Notes: generated by a model from the sequence alone, not told the origin. 64,000 bases of DNA from Methylomonas methanica (GCF_001644035.1 NZ_LUUG01000082.1:124001-188000), one strand, 5' to 3'; shown: positions 27,777 to 37,468, counted from the first letter of the stretch. Numbers and translations: made by a program.

Positions 27777-29533
27777 TACATCGCTTCGGGTGCATTGATT
27801 TTCAATAGGGATAGGGCGTTGACCAATACCTGCTTCACGGCGCAAATCAAATTGATGCGGGCATTACAAAGTTTGTCGTCGTCTACCAGGAACTGGTGTG
27901 CGTTGTAGTAACTGTGGAACTGATTGGCCAGTTCACGCAAATAATGAATCAATTGATGTGGTTCGTAATTCACAGCAGCACGTTCCAAAGCTTCCGGGTA
28001 CTTGGAAAGTGTAGTCAGTAACGCGGTTTCCTGCTCTTCGGTCAACAGACTCAGATGTTCCATACCCAAATGCGAATTGCGTTGCCGGCCTTTTTCGTCG
28101 AGCTGGCGCAACACGCTACACACCCTGGCATGAGCATACTGCACATAATAAACTGGGTTTTCGTTACTTCTGGAGGTGGCCAGCTTCAAATCGAAATCCA
28201 TGTGTTGCTCGGATTTACGCATCACATAAAAGAAGCGGCAAGCATCTCTACCGACTTCGTTACGCAGCTGTCTTAAAGTGACAAACTCGCCGGAGCGGGT
28301 GGACATCTGTACTTTTTCATCGCCGCGATACAGGATCGCAAATTGCACCAACAATACTTTCAACTTGGATTCGTCGGCGCCCAAGGCTTGCATCGCTGCT
28401 TTTACGCGTGGGATATAGCCGTGGTGATCAGCACCCCAAATATTGACGATCTGATCGAAGCCGCGATCCAGCTTGTGCATATGGTAGGCGATATCGGACG
28501 CAAAATAGGTGGTCTGGCCGTTGTCGCGCACCACGACTCGATCTTTTTCGTCGCCCAAGCGGCTGGAGGCAAACCAGGTGGCACCTTCCTGCTGGTAAAG
28601 ATAGCCGGCGGCATCCAGACGTTGCAGGGCTTGCTCCACGGAATGATCGTCCATCAGCGAGCGCTCGGAAAACCACTGTTGATAACTGACGCCAAATTCG
28701 GCCAAGTCGTCTTTGATGTCGTCCAGAATCTCGTCCAGACCGGCTTGAAATACTTCCTTATAGGCCTCGCCGAGCAAGGTTTTCGCTCGGTCGATCAACG
28801 CGTCGATATGTTTTTCCTTGTCGCCGCCCTGCGGTTCATCGGCTGGTAAATCCGCCATCACTTGCGCGGCGGCCCGGCGGTATGTATCGCCCGCTTTTTT
28901 ATGCAGATTCGCGGAAATTTCTCGGACATATTCGCCGCGATAACCGTTGCAGGGGAAAGGCAGAACCTCGTCGCAGGCTTCCAGATAACGCAACCAGACG
29001 CTGGTAGCGAGAATGTCCATCTGCCGGCCGGCATCGTTGACGTAGTATTCGCGCTCGACTTGAAAGCCGGCGGCGGCCAATAGATCGGCTACAGCCGAAC
29101 CATAAGCAGCACCACGGCCGTGGCCGACATGTAAAGGCCCGGTAGGATTGGCGGAAACGAATTCGACTTGCACCCGCTTGCCTACACCGATCTGACTTAA
29201 ACCGAACTCAGCTCCGGCATCGAGTACCTGTTTGACAATCTGAAACTGGCTGTCGGGATTGATGAAGAAATTGATAAATCCCGGGCCGGCGATATCAACC
29301 TTGCTGATCAGCGCATCGCTGGGCAAAGCCGCGACGATTTTTTCGGCCAATTGTCTAGGATTAAGTTTGGCCGGCTTAGCCAGCAACATTGCCAGATTGG
29401 TGGCGAAATCGCCGTGTTGCGCATCGCGGGTGCGCTCTAAATTGATTTGCGCAATAAAATCGTTTTCGAGAATACCTTGAGTTTTAAGGGCTGTAACGGC
29501 TTGTTGTAAAAGGGCTTCCAGCTTTTGTTTCAT
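27776..29533 (-). CDS. argS: arginyl-tRNA synthetase
   Basis: A 585-residue class I synthetase. The HIGH motif is [19 protein letters not shown], and the KMSKS-equivalent is [11 protein letters not shown], the altered form usual in ArgRS. The C-terminal DALR anticodon-binding domain ends the protein ([20 protein letters not shown]). It attaches arginine to tRNA(Arg). Its stop shares one base with the start of the SPOR-domain gene. Confidence 0.96.
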   Translation of the reverse strand: MKQKLEALLQQAVTALKTQGILENDFIAQINLERTRDAQHGDFATNLAMLLAKPAKLNPRQLAEKIVAALPSDALISKVDIAGPGFINFFINPDSQFQIVKQVLDAGAEFGLSQIGVGKRVQVEFVSANPTGPLHVGHGRGAAYGSAVADLLAAAGFQVEREYYVNDAGRQMDILATSVWLRYLEACDEVLPFPCNGYRGEYVREISANLHKKAGDTYRRAAAQVMADLPADEPQGGDKEKHIDALIDRAKTLLGEAYKEVFQAGLDEILDDIKDDLAEFGVSYQQWFSERSLMDDHSVEQALQRLDAAGYLYQQEGATWFASSRLGDEKDRVVVRDNGQTTYFASDIAYHMHKLDRGFDQIVNIWGADHHGYIPRVKAAMQALGADESKLKVLLVQFAILYRGDEKVQMSTRSGEFVTLRQLRNEVGRDACRFFYVMRKSEQHMDFDLKLATSRSNENPVYYVQYAHARVCSVLRQLDEKGRQRNSHLGMEHLSLLTEEQETALLTTLSKYPEALERAAVNYEPHQLIHYLRELANQFHSYYNAHQFLVDDDKLCNARINLICAVKQVLVNALSLLKINAPEAM

Positions 29534-29590
29534 CGCGTTGAAAAATGGGGATTTATCGGAAAATAGCCGCCATTATCCATTAAAAACAAA

Positions 29591-30274
29591 TTATTGGCTA
29601 GGACGCTCGCCGAACAGCGCCGTGCCTATCCGCACCAGCGTCGAGCCTTCGGCGACCGCCGCCTGCAAATCGCCGCTCATCCCGAACGAAAAGGTATCAA
29701 GATCGTTACGCTCAAGTTGCCGCACCGCTTGATAAAGTCGCCGATAGGGCAGGCATTGCGCCTGATAATCCTGTTGAGGCTCCGGAATCGCCATCACGCC
29801 GCGCAAACGCAAATTCGGCAATTTGCTAACTTGCTCGATCAGCGCCGGCAAATCAGCCAACTGAATGCCGGACTTGCTGGCTTCGTCGCTGATGTTGACT
29901 TGCAAACAAACATTCAGAGGCGGCAAATAGTCGGGACGTTGCTCGCTGAGGCGCTCGGCAATTTTCAAGCGATCAACACTGTGTACCCAGGCAAATTGCT
30001 GAGCGATAGGCTTGGTCTTATTGGACTGAATCGGTCCGATGAAATGCCAGCTGATATTGAACGCCGCCAATTCTTGCTGTTTTTTTAGCGCTTCCTGCAA
30101 ATAGTTTTCGCCGAAATGGCGCTGACCGAAACGGTAGGCTGCGGCAATATCGGCAGCAGGCTTGGTCTTACTGACGGCCAATAGCTGCACACTGCCCAGC
30201 GGGCGTTGTGAATCAATTTCGGCCTGACGGAGTTGCTTGCGTACCTTGGCGAAACGCTGGGCGATACTATTCAC
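29591..30274 (-). CDS. yggS: YggS family pyridoxal phosphate homeostasis protein
   Basis: A 227-residue TIM-barrel protein that binds pyridoxal phosphate: LLAVSKTKPAADI carries the Schiff-base lysine, followed by FGENYLQEALKK, WHFIGPIQSNK and, at the end, LSFGMSGDL-type FSFGMSGDLQAAVAEGSTLVRIGTALFG. It maintains PLP balance and has no known enzymatic activity. GTG at 30274 with GAGGA ahead of it gives the usual length; the longer frame would run into tatC. It overlaps the end of tatC by eight bases. Confidence 0.9.
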   Translation of the reverse strand: MNSIAQRFAKVRKQLRQAEIDSQRPLGSVQLLAVSKTKPAADIAAAYRFGQRHFGENYLQEALKKQQELAAFNISWHFIGPIQSNKTKPIAQQFAWVHSVDRLKIAERLSEQRPDYLPPLNVCLQVNISDEASKSGIQLADLPALIEQVSKLPNLRLRGVMAIPEPQQDYQAQCLPYRRLYQAVRQLERNDLDTFSFGMSGDLQAAVAEGSTLVRIGTALFGERPSQ

Positions 30275-31022
30275 GATCCTCAGCCGCCGATTCTTTTTTG
30301 ACAAATAAGCGCGAAAACAGCAATCCGGATTCAAACAACAACCACATCGGCACTGCCAACAGGGTTTGCGAAAGGGCGTCGGGCGGCGTCAAAAACATAG
30401 CGATGACGAACACCCCGACGATGACATACGGCCTTTTTTCGGACAGCGTTTCCGGCGTAATGATCCCGGTCCAGACCAATACAATAGTGAAAATCGGAAT
30501 TTCGAACGACAAACCGAAGGCAAAAAACATCGCCAACACAAAATCCAGATAAGTGGCTATATCGGTCATCACCGCCACGCCGGCAGGCGCCGCCGAAGTG
30601 AGATAGCCGAACACCAGCGGAAATACCAGAAAATAGGCGAAGGCTGCGCCACTGTAAAACAACAAGGTGCTAGCCAATAGCAACGGGGCCACCATCAGCT
30701 TTTCATGACGGTATAAGCCAGGCGCCACAAAGCCCCAGAACTGGTAAAGAATGAAGGGAATGGAAACAAACACCGCGACTACGAATGCGAGTTTGAACGG
30801 GGTGAAAAACGGCGATGCGACATCGATGGCTATCATCGTGCTGTTTTTCGGCATGTGCTGCAACAGCGGCTCTGCCAGATAGGCGTAAATCTCGTTCGCG
30901 TAGCTTGCGGTACCGACAAACACCAGTAACACACATAGCACCACCTTTAACAGGCGGTCGCGCAGTTCGACTAAATGGCTAAAAAAAGACTGCTCGTTAT
31001 CCTGCGGTGCTTGGCTTGTCAT
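30267..31022 (-). CDS. tatC: Sec-independent protein translocase TatC
   Basis: A 251-residue membrane protein with six helices, the twin-arginine signal receptor. Conserved FSHLVELRDRLLKVV at the N-terminus, FWGFVAPGLYRHEK in the first periplasmic loop and FEIPIFTIVLVWTGII late. The ATG at 31022 lies inside the end of tatB and gives the standard N-terminus; the longer frame is not needed. Works with TatA and TatB to export folded proteins. Confidence 0.95.
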   Translation of the reverse strand: MTSQAPQDNEQSFFSHLVELRDRLLKVVLCVLLVFVGTASYANEIYAYLAEPLLQHMPKNSTMIAIDVASPFFTPFKLAFVVAVFVSIPFILYQFWGFVAPGLYRHEKLMVAPLLLASTLLFYSGAAFAYFLVFPLVFGYLTSAAPAGVAVMTDIATYLDFVLAMFFAFGLSFEIPIFTIVLVWTGIITPETLSEKRPYVIVGVFVIAMFLTPPDALSQTLLAVPMWLLFESGLLFSRLFVKKESAAEDRE

Positions 31023-31320
31023 CGTCCTGATTGATCTCGGTCGCTGCCTGGGCATTGAAGTTAATATCGTCAAGGGCCGACTGAGTATCCTGCACCACTT
31101 TCTGCAATTCGCCGGCTATGGACTGTTGCTGGATTAACTGGCGCATTTCCTCAGCATGCAATTCCTGTTTAATTTCCGCCTTCGCGGTGGCCAGTACAGT
31201 ACGGGCTTTTCCTACCCAAAATCCAGCTAAGCGGGCCGCTTTCGGCAATTTTTCCGGGCCAAGCACTAATAGCGCCACCAACCCAACCATCAACAACTCT
31301 GAAAAGCCGACATCAAACAT
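30997..31320 (-). CDS. tatB: twin-arginine translocase subunit TatB
   Basis: A 107-residue protein with the N-terminal helix MFDVGFSELLMVGLVALLVLGPEKLP, the amphipathic helix KAARLAGFWVGKARTVLATAKAEI and a charged tail. The E in FSEL and the GPEKLP hinge identify TatB rather than TatA. It forms the signal-binding complex with TatC. It follows tatA by eight bases. Confidence 0.93.
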   Translation of the reverse strand: MFDVGFSELLMVGLVALLVLGPEKLPKAARLAGFWVGKARTVLATAKAEIKQELHAEEMRQLIQQQSIAGELQKVVQDTQSALDDINFNAQAATEINQDDDKPSTAG

Positions 31321-31328
31321 AGCGCAGA

Positions 31329-31544
31329 CTAAGCCCGATCTTTTTCTTTATTAGTGACTTCGCCTTCCAAAGGCTCCTCTTCCTTGCGAGCAATCGTTTT
31401 ATCTTCGCTGCCTTCCTTAACAGCTGAGCGAAATCCCCTGATCGCCTCGCCGAGATCGGAGCCGATATTTTTCAGGCGCTTGGTGCCAAACACCAGGATC
31501 ACGATAACTAACACTACTAATAGATGAGGAATGCTTAAGCCCAT
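31329..31544 (-). CDS. tatA: twin-arginine translocase subunit TatA
   Basis: A 71-residue protein with one membrane helix ([28 protein letters not shown]), the FGTKRL hinge and the amphipathic helix [15 protein letters not shown], ending in a highly charged tail. It forms the translocation pore ring. Short spacing to hisE upstream (22 bases) and tatB downstream indicates one operon. Confidence 0.93.
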   Translation of the reverse strand: MGLSIPHLLVVLVIVILVFGTKRLKNIGSDLGEAIRGFRSAVKEGSEDKTIARKEEEPLEGEVTNKEKDRA

Positions 31545-31566
31545 TTTTTACTCCTTAATTTAACCA

Positions 31567-31887
31567 TCAGGAAACATCGCGCTGCGCTTTTTCCTGTAAA
31601 CCGGACAATCCAAAGCGCCTTTGCAACTCATTGATCACATGTTCCGGTCCGAGTTCCTGATGCGCCAACATAACCATGCAGTGAAACCATAGATCGGCGG
31701 TTTCATACACTATTTTATCCTTGTCGCCGTCTTTGGCGGCAATCACCGTTTCAGTGGCCTCCTCGCCGATTTTTTTCAGAATATGATCCAAGCCCTTGGC
31801 GTATAAACTGGCCACGTAGGACTGATCGGCGGTTTGCAGCTTACGCTGCTCAAGAACCAGGGCCAATTGCTGTAAAACTTCGCTCAT
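31567..31887 (-). CDS. hisE: phosphoribosyl-ATP pyrophosphatase
   Basis: A 106-residue all-alpha MazG-like hydrolase that converts phosphoribosyl-ATP to phosphoribosyl-AMP in histidine synthesis. Motifs: [30 protein letters not shown] with the metal-binding acids, and [14 protein letters not shown]. The start at [16 protein letters not shown] gives the normal length. hisE directly before tatABC is a familiar gammaproteobacterial order. Confidence 0.93.
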   Translation of the reverse strand: MSEVLQQLALVLEQRKLQTADQSYVASLYAKGLDHILKKIGEEATETVIAAKDGDKDKIVYETADLWFHCMVMLAHQELGPEHVINELQRRFGLSGLQEKAQRDVS

Positions 31888-31965
31888 TAGTTTTGTGTGG
31901 ATTGGGAACTGCAAAATCATAGCACGTTGCCGAAACAGCCCAAAAAAATCTATCGGCAAAAAAAA

Positions 31966-31993
31966 GCCTCCCTATGCTTGCGCAGAGGAAGGC
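31966..31993 (-). terminator. imperfect hairpin after the 50-aa membrane protein gene
   Basis: Two complementary runs (GCCTCCCTATGC with GCGCAGAGGAAGGC, two mismatches) flanked on both sides by A- or T-runs of seven or more. It lies about 75 bases after the small membrane protein gene and upstream of hisE, suiting an intrinsic terminator on the minus strand. Confidence 0.6.
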
Positions 31994-32069
31994 AAAAAAA
32001 CCAGCGGAGTGCTTAGAAGGAGGTTCCGCTCGTTATTACAACACCAGGAGGTAGTTACAAATTCTTGGA

Positions 32070-32222
32070 TCAGCTATTCAGCTGCGCCTTGGTCGACATA
32101 TTGCTAAACATGGACGTGGCAGCGAACAACACAGTGGAGATTACGAACAAACCTGAAATAAAGTTCCAAATACCGGCAATAAAGAGGGCGCCGATTAAGA
32201 TGTCTTTTTTAAATTCGTTCAT
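32070..32222 (-). CDS. small single- or double-pass membrane protein
   Basis: A 50-residue protein: basic start MNEFKKD, then a hydrophobic stretch (ILIGALFIAGIWNFISGLFVISTVLFAATSMF) long enough for one or two membrane helices, and a short polar tail. I do not recognise the family. A longer frame starting 16 codons upstream is possible. It has a terminator-like hairpin behind it and a regulated-looking region in front, shared with the divergent lysR gene, so it may be a real, LysR-controlled small protein. The ribosome site is weak. Confidence 0.5.
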   Translation of the reverse strand: MNEFKKDILIGALFIAGIWNFISGLFVISTVLFAATSMFSNMSTKAQLNS

Positions 32223-32339
32223 TGTGCTCAAATTCTCTGTTTTTAAATCTTGTGCTTGACAAGACTTCATGCGTTTGCTTTTCAGTTGCAGCGCACTATA
32301 CAGGATAGAAAAAAGTTTACAATTAGGCTTTTACTAAAT

Positions 32340-32355
32340 AAATTGTATACAATTT
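32340..32355. promoter_or_regulatory. 16-bp perfect palindrome upstream of lysR gene
   Basis: The sequence AAATTGTATACAATTT is a perfect palindrome, 58 bases ahead of the LysR start. A related half site, GTTTACAATT, lies about 25 bases upstream (32315-32324). LysR regulators commonly bind such T-N11-A containing palindromes, so this is a candidate autoregulatory operator also facing the small membrane protein gene. Confidence 0.55.
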
Positions 32356-32412
32356 CGAAACAATAAAAATGTCAACGCTTTTTGGTGAATTTTTTACTTT
32401 CCAGGAGATACC

Positions 32413-33315
32413 ATGGATAAACTAACCAGCATGAATGTCTTTGTCCGCGTCGCCAAAGCCGGTAGCTTTGCCGGAGCCGCCAAAGATCTCGATATTTCCA
32501 GGGCAATGGCTACCAAACACATCATGCAATTGGAAAGCGAACTGAACACACGCTTGTTCAATCGCACAACCCGAAGCTTAAGCCTAACCGAGGCTGGCGA
32601 AGCCTACCTGGAACGCTGTCAGCAAGTTCTACTAGACGTGGCGGAGATGGAATCGGCGATCACGCATTTGCAAACAGAGCCGCGTGGCACCCTGAAAATT
32701 CTGGCGCCGCCAGTCATCGGCGCCAGCCATATTTCGCCGGGCTTGACCGAATACTTAAAAAACTACCCGGATCTTTCAGTAGAGATGGTGCTGAAAGGCG
32801 GACAAGTCGATTTAATCGATGAAGGTGTCGACTTGGCTATTTACTTAGGCCAGTTGAACGATACCAGCTTGGTGGCCCGAAAATTGGCCAGCTCATCACT
32901 GGTTGTGTGCGCCTCCCCGGAATATCTCAAGGCGCATGGCACTCCGCAAGACCCGGAAGACTTGGAAGATCACAGCTGCCTGATCAATTGGGCGATCCCG
33001 CCGCGTAACAAATGGCGCTTCAAGGGCATACTAGGGGAACGCACCGTCACCGTCACGGGCAGGATGCAGGCCAATATGGCCGATCCGATCCGCAACGCCG
33101 CGGTGAACGGCTTGGGCCTGATCATGTTGCCGCGTTACATCGTCGGCCGTGACATCGAGCAAGGCCGGCTGCAAGTGGTCATGGAGCAGTACGGTATCTC
33201 GCCGCTGGAAATTTATGCCGTGTACCCACACCGCAAATATTTGTCGGCCAAAGTCCGGTCGTTTTTGGAGTTTATTCAAGCTTGGCTACCGCATCGAATC
33301 GGCATGAATCCATGA
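32413..33315 (+). CDS. LysR-family transcriptional regulator
   Basis: A 300-residue regulator with the N-terminal winged helix-turn-helix (MNVFVRVAKAGSFAGAAKDLDISRAMATKHIMQLESELNTRLFNRTTRSLSLTEAG) shortened here only for recognition, and a C-terminal substrate-binding domain (GTLKILAPPVIGASHI, and GLGLIMLPRYIVGRDIEQGRLQVV). The CrgA/AaeR-like subgroup is likely; the effector and targets are unknown. AGGAG precedes the ATG. Its stop overlaps the start of the methyltransferase gene. Confidence 0.9.
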   Translation: MDKLTSMNVFVRVAKAGSFAGAAKDLDISRAMATKHIMQLESELNTRLFNRTTRSLSLTEAGEAYLERCQQVLLDVAEMESAITHLQTEPRGTLKILAPPVIGASHISPGLTEYLKNYPDLSVEMVLKGGQVDLIDEGVDLAIYLGQLNDTSLVARKLASSSLVVCASPEYLKAHGTPQDPEDLEDHSCLINWAIPPRNKWRFKGILGERTVTVTGRMQANMADPIRNAAVNGLGLIMLPRYIVGRDIEQGRLQVVMEQYGISPLEIYAVYPHRKYLSAKVRSFLEFIQAWLPHRIGMNP

Positions 33316-33881
33316 GCGATCTGCAAGACAAGTGGGATGCTGTGTATCGAAACACTTCCGCTCCTGCATCGCCTGCCGAGGTGCTAAGCCTGCACCAATA
33401 CCTGCTACCCAAGCACGGCAACGCGCTGGATTTGGCCTGCGGCCTGGGCGGCAATGCGATGTTGCTAGCCGAATCAAGACTGACTGTCGATGCCTGGGAT
33501 ATATCCTCGGTCGCTTTACAACTATTGCAACAACAGGCTGCCGAAAAAGGCCTATCAATCGCCACTCGGCAATGCAATATCAGCGCCGAAACACTAACAA
33601 AGCAGACTTACGATGTGATTGTCATCTGTCGTTTTCTTGACCGAACCCTGTGTAATGCGATAATGGCAGCCTTGAAACCGGGCGGCCTGCTGTTTTATCA
33701 AACATTTACCCGCAACAAACTTGACCAACAAGGCCCCAGCAATCCCGAGTATTTACTGGCAAACAACGAATTATTGCGGCTATTCAGTCCCTTAAGCGTG
33801 ATTTTTTACCAGGAATACGCAAAACTCGGCGATTTGCGATTCGGCAATAGAAACGAAGCCTGTTTTATCGGGCAAAAATGA
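33312..33881 (+). CDS. class I SAM-dependent methyltransferase (TehB-like)
   Basis: A 189-residue methyltransferase with a compact SAM site LDLACGLGGNAMLLAE (motif I), VDAWDISSVALQLLQQ (motif II), YDVIVICRFLDRTL and ALKPGGLLFYQTFT. The pattern resembles the tellurite-resistance TehB and thiopurine-type families; substrate unknown. It begins at the ATGA overlap with the LysR stop rather than at the longer upstream frame. A rhodanese gene follows 12 bases later. Confidence 0.85.
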   Translation: MSDLQDKWDAVYRNTSAPASPAEVLSLHQYLLPKHGNALDLACGLGGNAMLLAESRLTVDAWDISSVALQLLQQQAAEKGLSIATRQCNISAETLTKQTYDVIVICRFLDRTLCNAIMAALKPGGLLFYQTFTRNKLDQQGPSNPEYLLANNELLRLFSPLSVIFYQEYAKLGDLRFGNRNEACFIGQK

Positions 33882-33893
33882 AGCGGTAAATTA

Positions 33894-34286
33894 ATGATAG
33901 AAAATCTCGACCCCAAACAATCCTGGGCTGTATTACAAACTAATCCGGCAGCGGTACTGATCGATGTCAGAACAGCCATCGAGCACAGCTTTGTCGGCCA
34001 CCCGCCGCAAGCGATTCATGTGGCCTGGAAAGAATTTCCCGGCATGCAATTGAACACGGGTTTCGTAGACCAAGTGCAGCAGCATGCCCAGGATAAAGCC
34101 GCGCCGATTCTGCTGCTGTGCCGCAGCGGACAACGTTCTGTAGACGCTGCCAAAGCCCTGGAAGCGGCGGGCTACGAGCATCTGATCAACATTCTGGAAG
34201 GCTTCGAAGGCCCCCTGGATGAAAACAAGCACCGCGGCAATACTGGCGGCTGGCGTTTTCACGGCTTGCCTTGGCAACAAAGTTAA
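33894..34286 (+). CDS. rhodanese-like sulfurtransferase
   Basis: A 130-residue single-domain rhodanese. AVLIDVRTAIEHSFVGHPPQA opens the domain and the active-site loop is LLLCRSGQRS with the catalytic cysteine; the C-terminal NILEGFEGPLDENKHRG and GWRFHGLPW are typical of single-domain proteobacterial members. It transfers sulfane sulfur to an unknown acceptor. It is the third gene of the lysR unit. Confidence 0.88.
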   Translation: MIENLDPKQSWAVLQTNPAAVLIDVRTAIEHSFVGHPPQAIHVAWKEFPGMQLNTGFVDQVQQHAQDKAAPILLLCRSGQRSVDAAKALEAAGYEHLINILEGFEGPLDENKHRGNTGGWRFHGLPWQQS

Positions 34287-34393
34287 TCCCTCAGCCAATC
34301 GGTCCGCGCCAGCGCGGAAACCAAAACTAAATCCCGCTGGGCGGCTTGTCCGTTCGGCCTATCTGTTCCTTAAAAATCATCTAGTAAATTATT

Positions 34394-36202
34394 GTGATAG
34401 AAAAACTCAGAAACATCGCGATCATCGCCCACGTCGACCACGGCAAAACCACGTTAGTTGACCAACTTTTACAGCAATCCGGCACCTTCGACGCGCACAC
34501 CAAAGTCGACGAACGGGTGATGGACTCCAACGCGCTGGAAAAAGAACGCGGCATTACCATCTTGGCGAAAAACACTGCGATTGACTGGAACGGCTATCAC
34601 ATCAACATCGTCGACACCCCTGGCCACGCCGACTTCGGCGGCGAGGTCGAACGGGTTCTATCGATGGTGGATTCGGTTTTATTGTTAGTAGACGCCGTCG
34701 ACGGCCCAATGCCGCAAACCCGTTTCGTCACCAAAAAAGCGTTTGCCTTGGGTTTAAAACCCATCGTCGTGATTAACAAAGTGGATCGCCCCGGCGCCCG
34801 TCCGGATTGGGTGGTTGATCAAACCTTTGATTTGTTCGATAACCTAGGCGCAACCGATGAGCAATTGGATTTTCCTATTGTGTATGCGTCGGCATTAAAT
34901 GGTTTTGCCGGTTTGGAAGCCGATGTATCGGGCGGCGATATGACACCGCTGTTTCAAACCATCGTTGATAAAGTAGCGCCGCCGCCGGTTGAGGTCGATG
35001 CACCTTTCCAAATGCAGGTCATCAGCCTGGATTACAACTCTTATGTCGGTGTTATCGGCATCGGTCGTATTCAGCATGGCAAAGTGACGCGCAATATGCC
35101 GTTAACCATCGTGGACAACGAAGGAAAAAATCGTAGCGGTCGGATGCTGAAATTGTATGGTTTCCATGGCTTGGAACGCGTCGAAGTGGAAAGCGCGCAA
35201 GCGGGCGACATCATTGCTTTCTGTGGCATTGAAAATCTGAAAATCTCGGAAACCTTATGCGACCCGAATAACGTAGTGGCACTACCGCCGCTATCGGTCG
35301 ATGAGCCGACCGTGAGCATGACCTTCCAGGTCAATAACTCACCCTTTGCCGGCAGAGAGGGTAAATTCATTACCACCCGCCAAATTTACGATCGTTTACA
35401 AAAAGAGTTGCAGCACAACGTCGCCCTACGTGTTGAAACCACTGATGATCCGGACAAATTTAAAGTGTCCGGACGTGGCGAATTGCATTTATCGGTGTTG
35501 ATCGAAAACATGCGCCGCGAAGGCTTCGAGTTGGGCGTATCGCGCCCGCAAGTTATCATCAGAGAAATTGATGGCGTCAAATCGGAACCGTTTGAAAACG
35601 TCACGATTGAAGTAGAAGAACAACACCAAGGCACCATCATGGAAAAATTGGGCGAGCGTAAAGGCGACCTGAAAGACATGGTGCCCGATGGTAAAGGTCG
35701 CATTCGCTTGGAATATGTGGTGCCTTCGCGCGGCTTATTGGGCTTCCAGACCGAGTTCCTGACCGCAACCTCCGGATCAGGCTTGTTTTATCACGTCTTC
35801 GACCATTATGGCCCCGTGAAAGAAGGCGCGGTTGGTAGTCGCGTGCGTGGCGTGTTGATTTCCATGGCTAAAGGTAAAGCGGTCGATTATTCGCTGTATC
35901 CGCTGCAAGCTCGTGGTGAGTTACTGGTGGTTAATGGTGATGAAATCTACGAAGGGCAATTAGTCGGCATCCATTCACGCAGCAGCGATTTAGTGGTTAA
36001 CCCAACCAAACCAAAACCTTTAACCAACATTCGTGCTGCGGGTACCGACGACAGCTTGACCTGTGCCAAAATTCAAAAAATGACCTTGGAACAAGCTTTG
36101 GAGTTTATCAGCGATGATGAACTGGTCGAAGTGACACCGAAATCAATTCGTCTACGTAAAATCTTATTGACTGAAAACGAACGCAAACGCGCGCCGAAAT
36201 AG
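34394..36202 (+). CDS. typA: ribosome-associated GTPase TypA/BipA
   Basis: A 602-residue translational GTPase starting at GTG. G motifs: [32 protein letters not shown]. The BipA-specific C-terminal domain follows ([27 protein letters not shown]). It acts in ribosome assembly and stress responses. A strong hairpin lies after its stop. Confidence 0.95.
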   Translation: MIEKLRNIAIIAHVDHGKTTLVDQLLQQSGTFDAHTKVDERVMDSNALEKERGITILAKNTAIDWNGYHINIVDTPGHADFGGEVERVLSMVDSVLLLVDAVDGPMPQTRFVTKKAFALGLKPIVVINKVDRPGARPDWVVDQTFDLFDNLGATDEQLDFPIVYASALNGFAGLEADVSGGDMTPLFQTIVDKVAPPPVEVDAPFQMQVISLDYNSYVGVIGIGRIQHGKVTRNMPLTIVDNEGKNRSGRMLKLYGFHGLERVEVESAQAGDIIAFCGIENLKISETLCDPNNVVALPPLSVDEPTVSMTFQVNNSPFAGREGKFITTRQIYDRLQKELQHNVALRVETTDDPDKFKVSGRGELHLSVLIENMRREGFELGVSRPQVIIREIDGVKSEPFENVTIEVEEQHQGTIMEKLGERKGDLKDMVPDGKGRIRLEYVVPSRGLLGFQTEFLTATSGSGLFYHVFDHYGPVKEGAVGSRVRGVLISMAKGKAVDYSLYPLQARGELLVVNGDEIYEGQLVGIHSRSSDLVVNPTKPKPLTNIRAAGTDDSLTCAKIQKMTLEQALEFISDDELVEVTPKSIRLRKILLTENERKRAPK

Positions 36203-36213
36203 TCAAACTAAAA

Positions 36214-36244
36214 AAACCGTTCTCGTCATTGCCGAGAACGGTTT
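36214..36244. terminator. bidirectional terminator between typA and the TauE gene
   Basis: A perfect 12-base-pair stem (AAACCGTTCTCG and its complement) with a seven-base loop, preceded by A-runs and followed by TTTC. It separates convergent genes. Confidence 0.8.
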
Positions 36245-36271
36245 CTTCAAGCCAAGCAGCTAAATACGGTT

Positions 36272-37084
36272 CTACTGCAATACAAACTTAACGCCTATCA
36301 CCAGCAGCAAGGTTGCCAACACCGGACGTAAAAAATATTCCGGAATCTTGGCGCTCAAATGACTGCCGATCCAGATCCCCGGCACCGACCCCAGCAACAA
36401 GCTGATCAACAAATCCAGATCGAAATTTCCCAGACTCAAATGCCCCAAACCGGCCACTGCGGTCAAAGGAATCGCATGCGCCAAGTCGGTACCGACAATT
36501 TTCAACGTGGTCATTCGCGGATATAGAAATAACAAAGCCACAGTCCCTAAAGCCCCAGCACCCACCGAGGATAATGTGACTAACACTCCCAGCACCGCAC
36601 CGGTAAACACCGTAGCAACTTTTTCCCAGCGCGGCGAAAAACGGCCGCTGTTTTCCTGATTACTATGCTCGTCGTCGATTGCCGCAGTCTTGGCCGCTTT
36701 ACGCAACAGAATACTGCGTACCAGCAAGGCCAAAGCCGTCAGTAACAACGCCACGCCCAAAGTAAAGGTAATTGCGCCGGTCACTTCCTTGCCAACGGCC
36801 ATCAGATTTTTCAATACATACAAGGTTATACCGGCGAAAGGCAAACTACCCAGCGCCAACCAACCGACGATTTTCCAGTCCACCGAACCGTGCTTACCGT
36901 GATGAACAAACACCCCGGCGGTTTTCGTAATCGACGCATAGAGTAAATCGGTGCCTACCGCGACTGCGGGTTTAAAGCCAAACAAAAAAACCAGAAGCGG
37001 CGTCATCAACGAACCGCCGCCAACACCGGTAACGCCCACCAGCATACCCACGACAAATCCGGAAGCCGTATACATTAAATTCAT
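36272..37084 (-). CDS. TauE/SafE family sulfite/sulfonate exporter-like permease
   Basis: A 270-residue inner-membrane protein with about eight helices. Both halves carry the family signature: GMLVGVTGVGGGSLMTPLL near residue 15 and LSSVGAGALGTVALLFLYPR near residue 172. Substrate unknown (sulfite, sulfoacetate or another anion). The ATG start is used; the longer frame begins with TTG. It is the last chromosomal gene before the integrated element. Confidence 0.85.
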   Translation of the reverse strand: MNLMYTASGFVVGMLVGVTGVGGGSLMTPLLVFLFGFKPAVAVGTDLLYASITKTAGVFVHHGKHGSVDWKIVGWLALGSLPFAGITLYVLKNLMAVGKEVTGAITFTLGVALLLTALALLVRSILLRKAAKTAAIDDEHSNQENSGRFSPRWEKVATVFTGAVLGVLVTLSSVGAGALGTVALLFLYPRMTTLKIVGTDLAHAIPLTAVAGLGHLSLGNFDLDLLISLLLGSVPGIWIGSHLSAKIPEYFLRPVLATLLLVIGVKFVLQ

Positions 37085-37304
37085 AGACAATCACCTCAAA
37101 CTTCATAATATTCGATAAGTGAACTCATTATGCCAGCGCAGTCGCCCACCTTATTAATGATTAAATTGCATATGTATATTTAATTTTCAGATATTTGTAC
37201 GCGTAAACGCGACAACACACGCTGCACAAGTAAATCAGCCTATTGATCGATGGATAAGTGGTCTGATTGCCTATCTTTCAGCATTGCTAGATATGCCAGA
37301 CACA

Positions 37305-37357
37305 AAAAAGCCGCGATTTACGTGGCCTGCGACGGGTTGCTGGACTGTCCGGAACAG
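37305..37357 (-). terminator. likely original terminator region of yicC, now on the far side of the element
   Basis: An A-run followed by an imperfect hairpin (GCCGCG with CGTGGC around ATTTA) and then the start of the attachment repeat. Its layout closely parallels 46283-46343, where the integrated element supplies a corresponding hairpin next to yicC. I read this as the ancestral downstream sequence of yicC. Confidence 0.5.
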
Positions 37358-37361
37358 CCAG

Positions 37362-37386
37362 AACATCATTCAATGTTCTGGATCTG
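37362..37386. repeat. left attachment repeat
   Basis: One copy of the 25-bp direct repeat. Here it lies in a perfect inverted repeat of two nine-base arms (CCAGAACAT and its complement, 37358-37381) around a six-base centre CATTCA, exactly the form of tyrosine-integrase core sites around a six-base crossover region. Similarity to the right copy extends imperfectly another 16 bases to the left. Confidence 0.9.
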
Positions 37387-37447
37387 ACCCCATATAAGAT
37401 AAATAAGTAATTGTTTTATATGCATTATTTTAAATTATTTTCCTTTC

Positions 37448-37468
37448 TGGTGCCCGTATTGGTGCCCG
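37448..37468 (+). repeat. left pair of integrase arm-type sites
   Basis: Two copies of TGGTGCCCG (37448-37456, 37460-37468) with their starts 12 bases apart, 61 bases inside the left attachment repeat. The same pair with the same 12-base spacing occurs near the right end in the same orientation, so these are good candidates for integrase arm sites. Confidence 0.6.
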
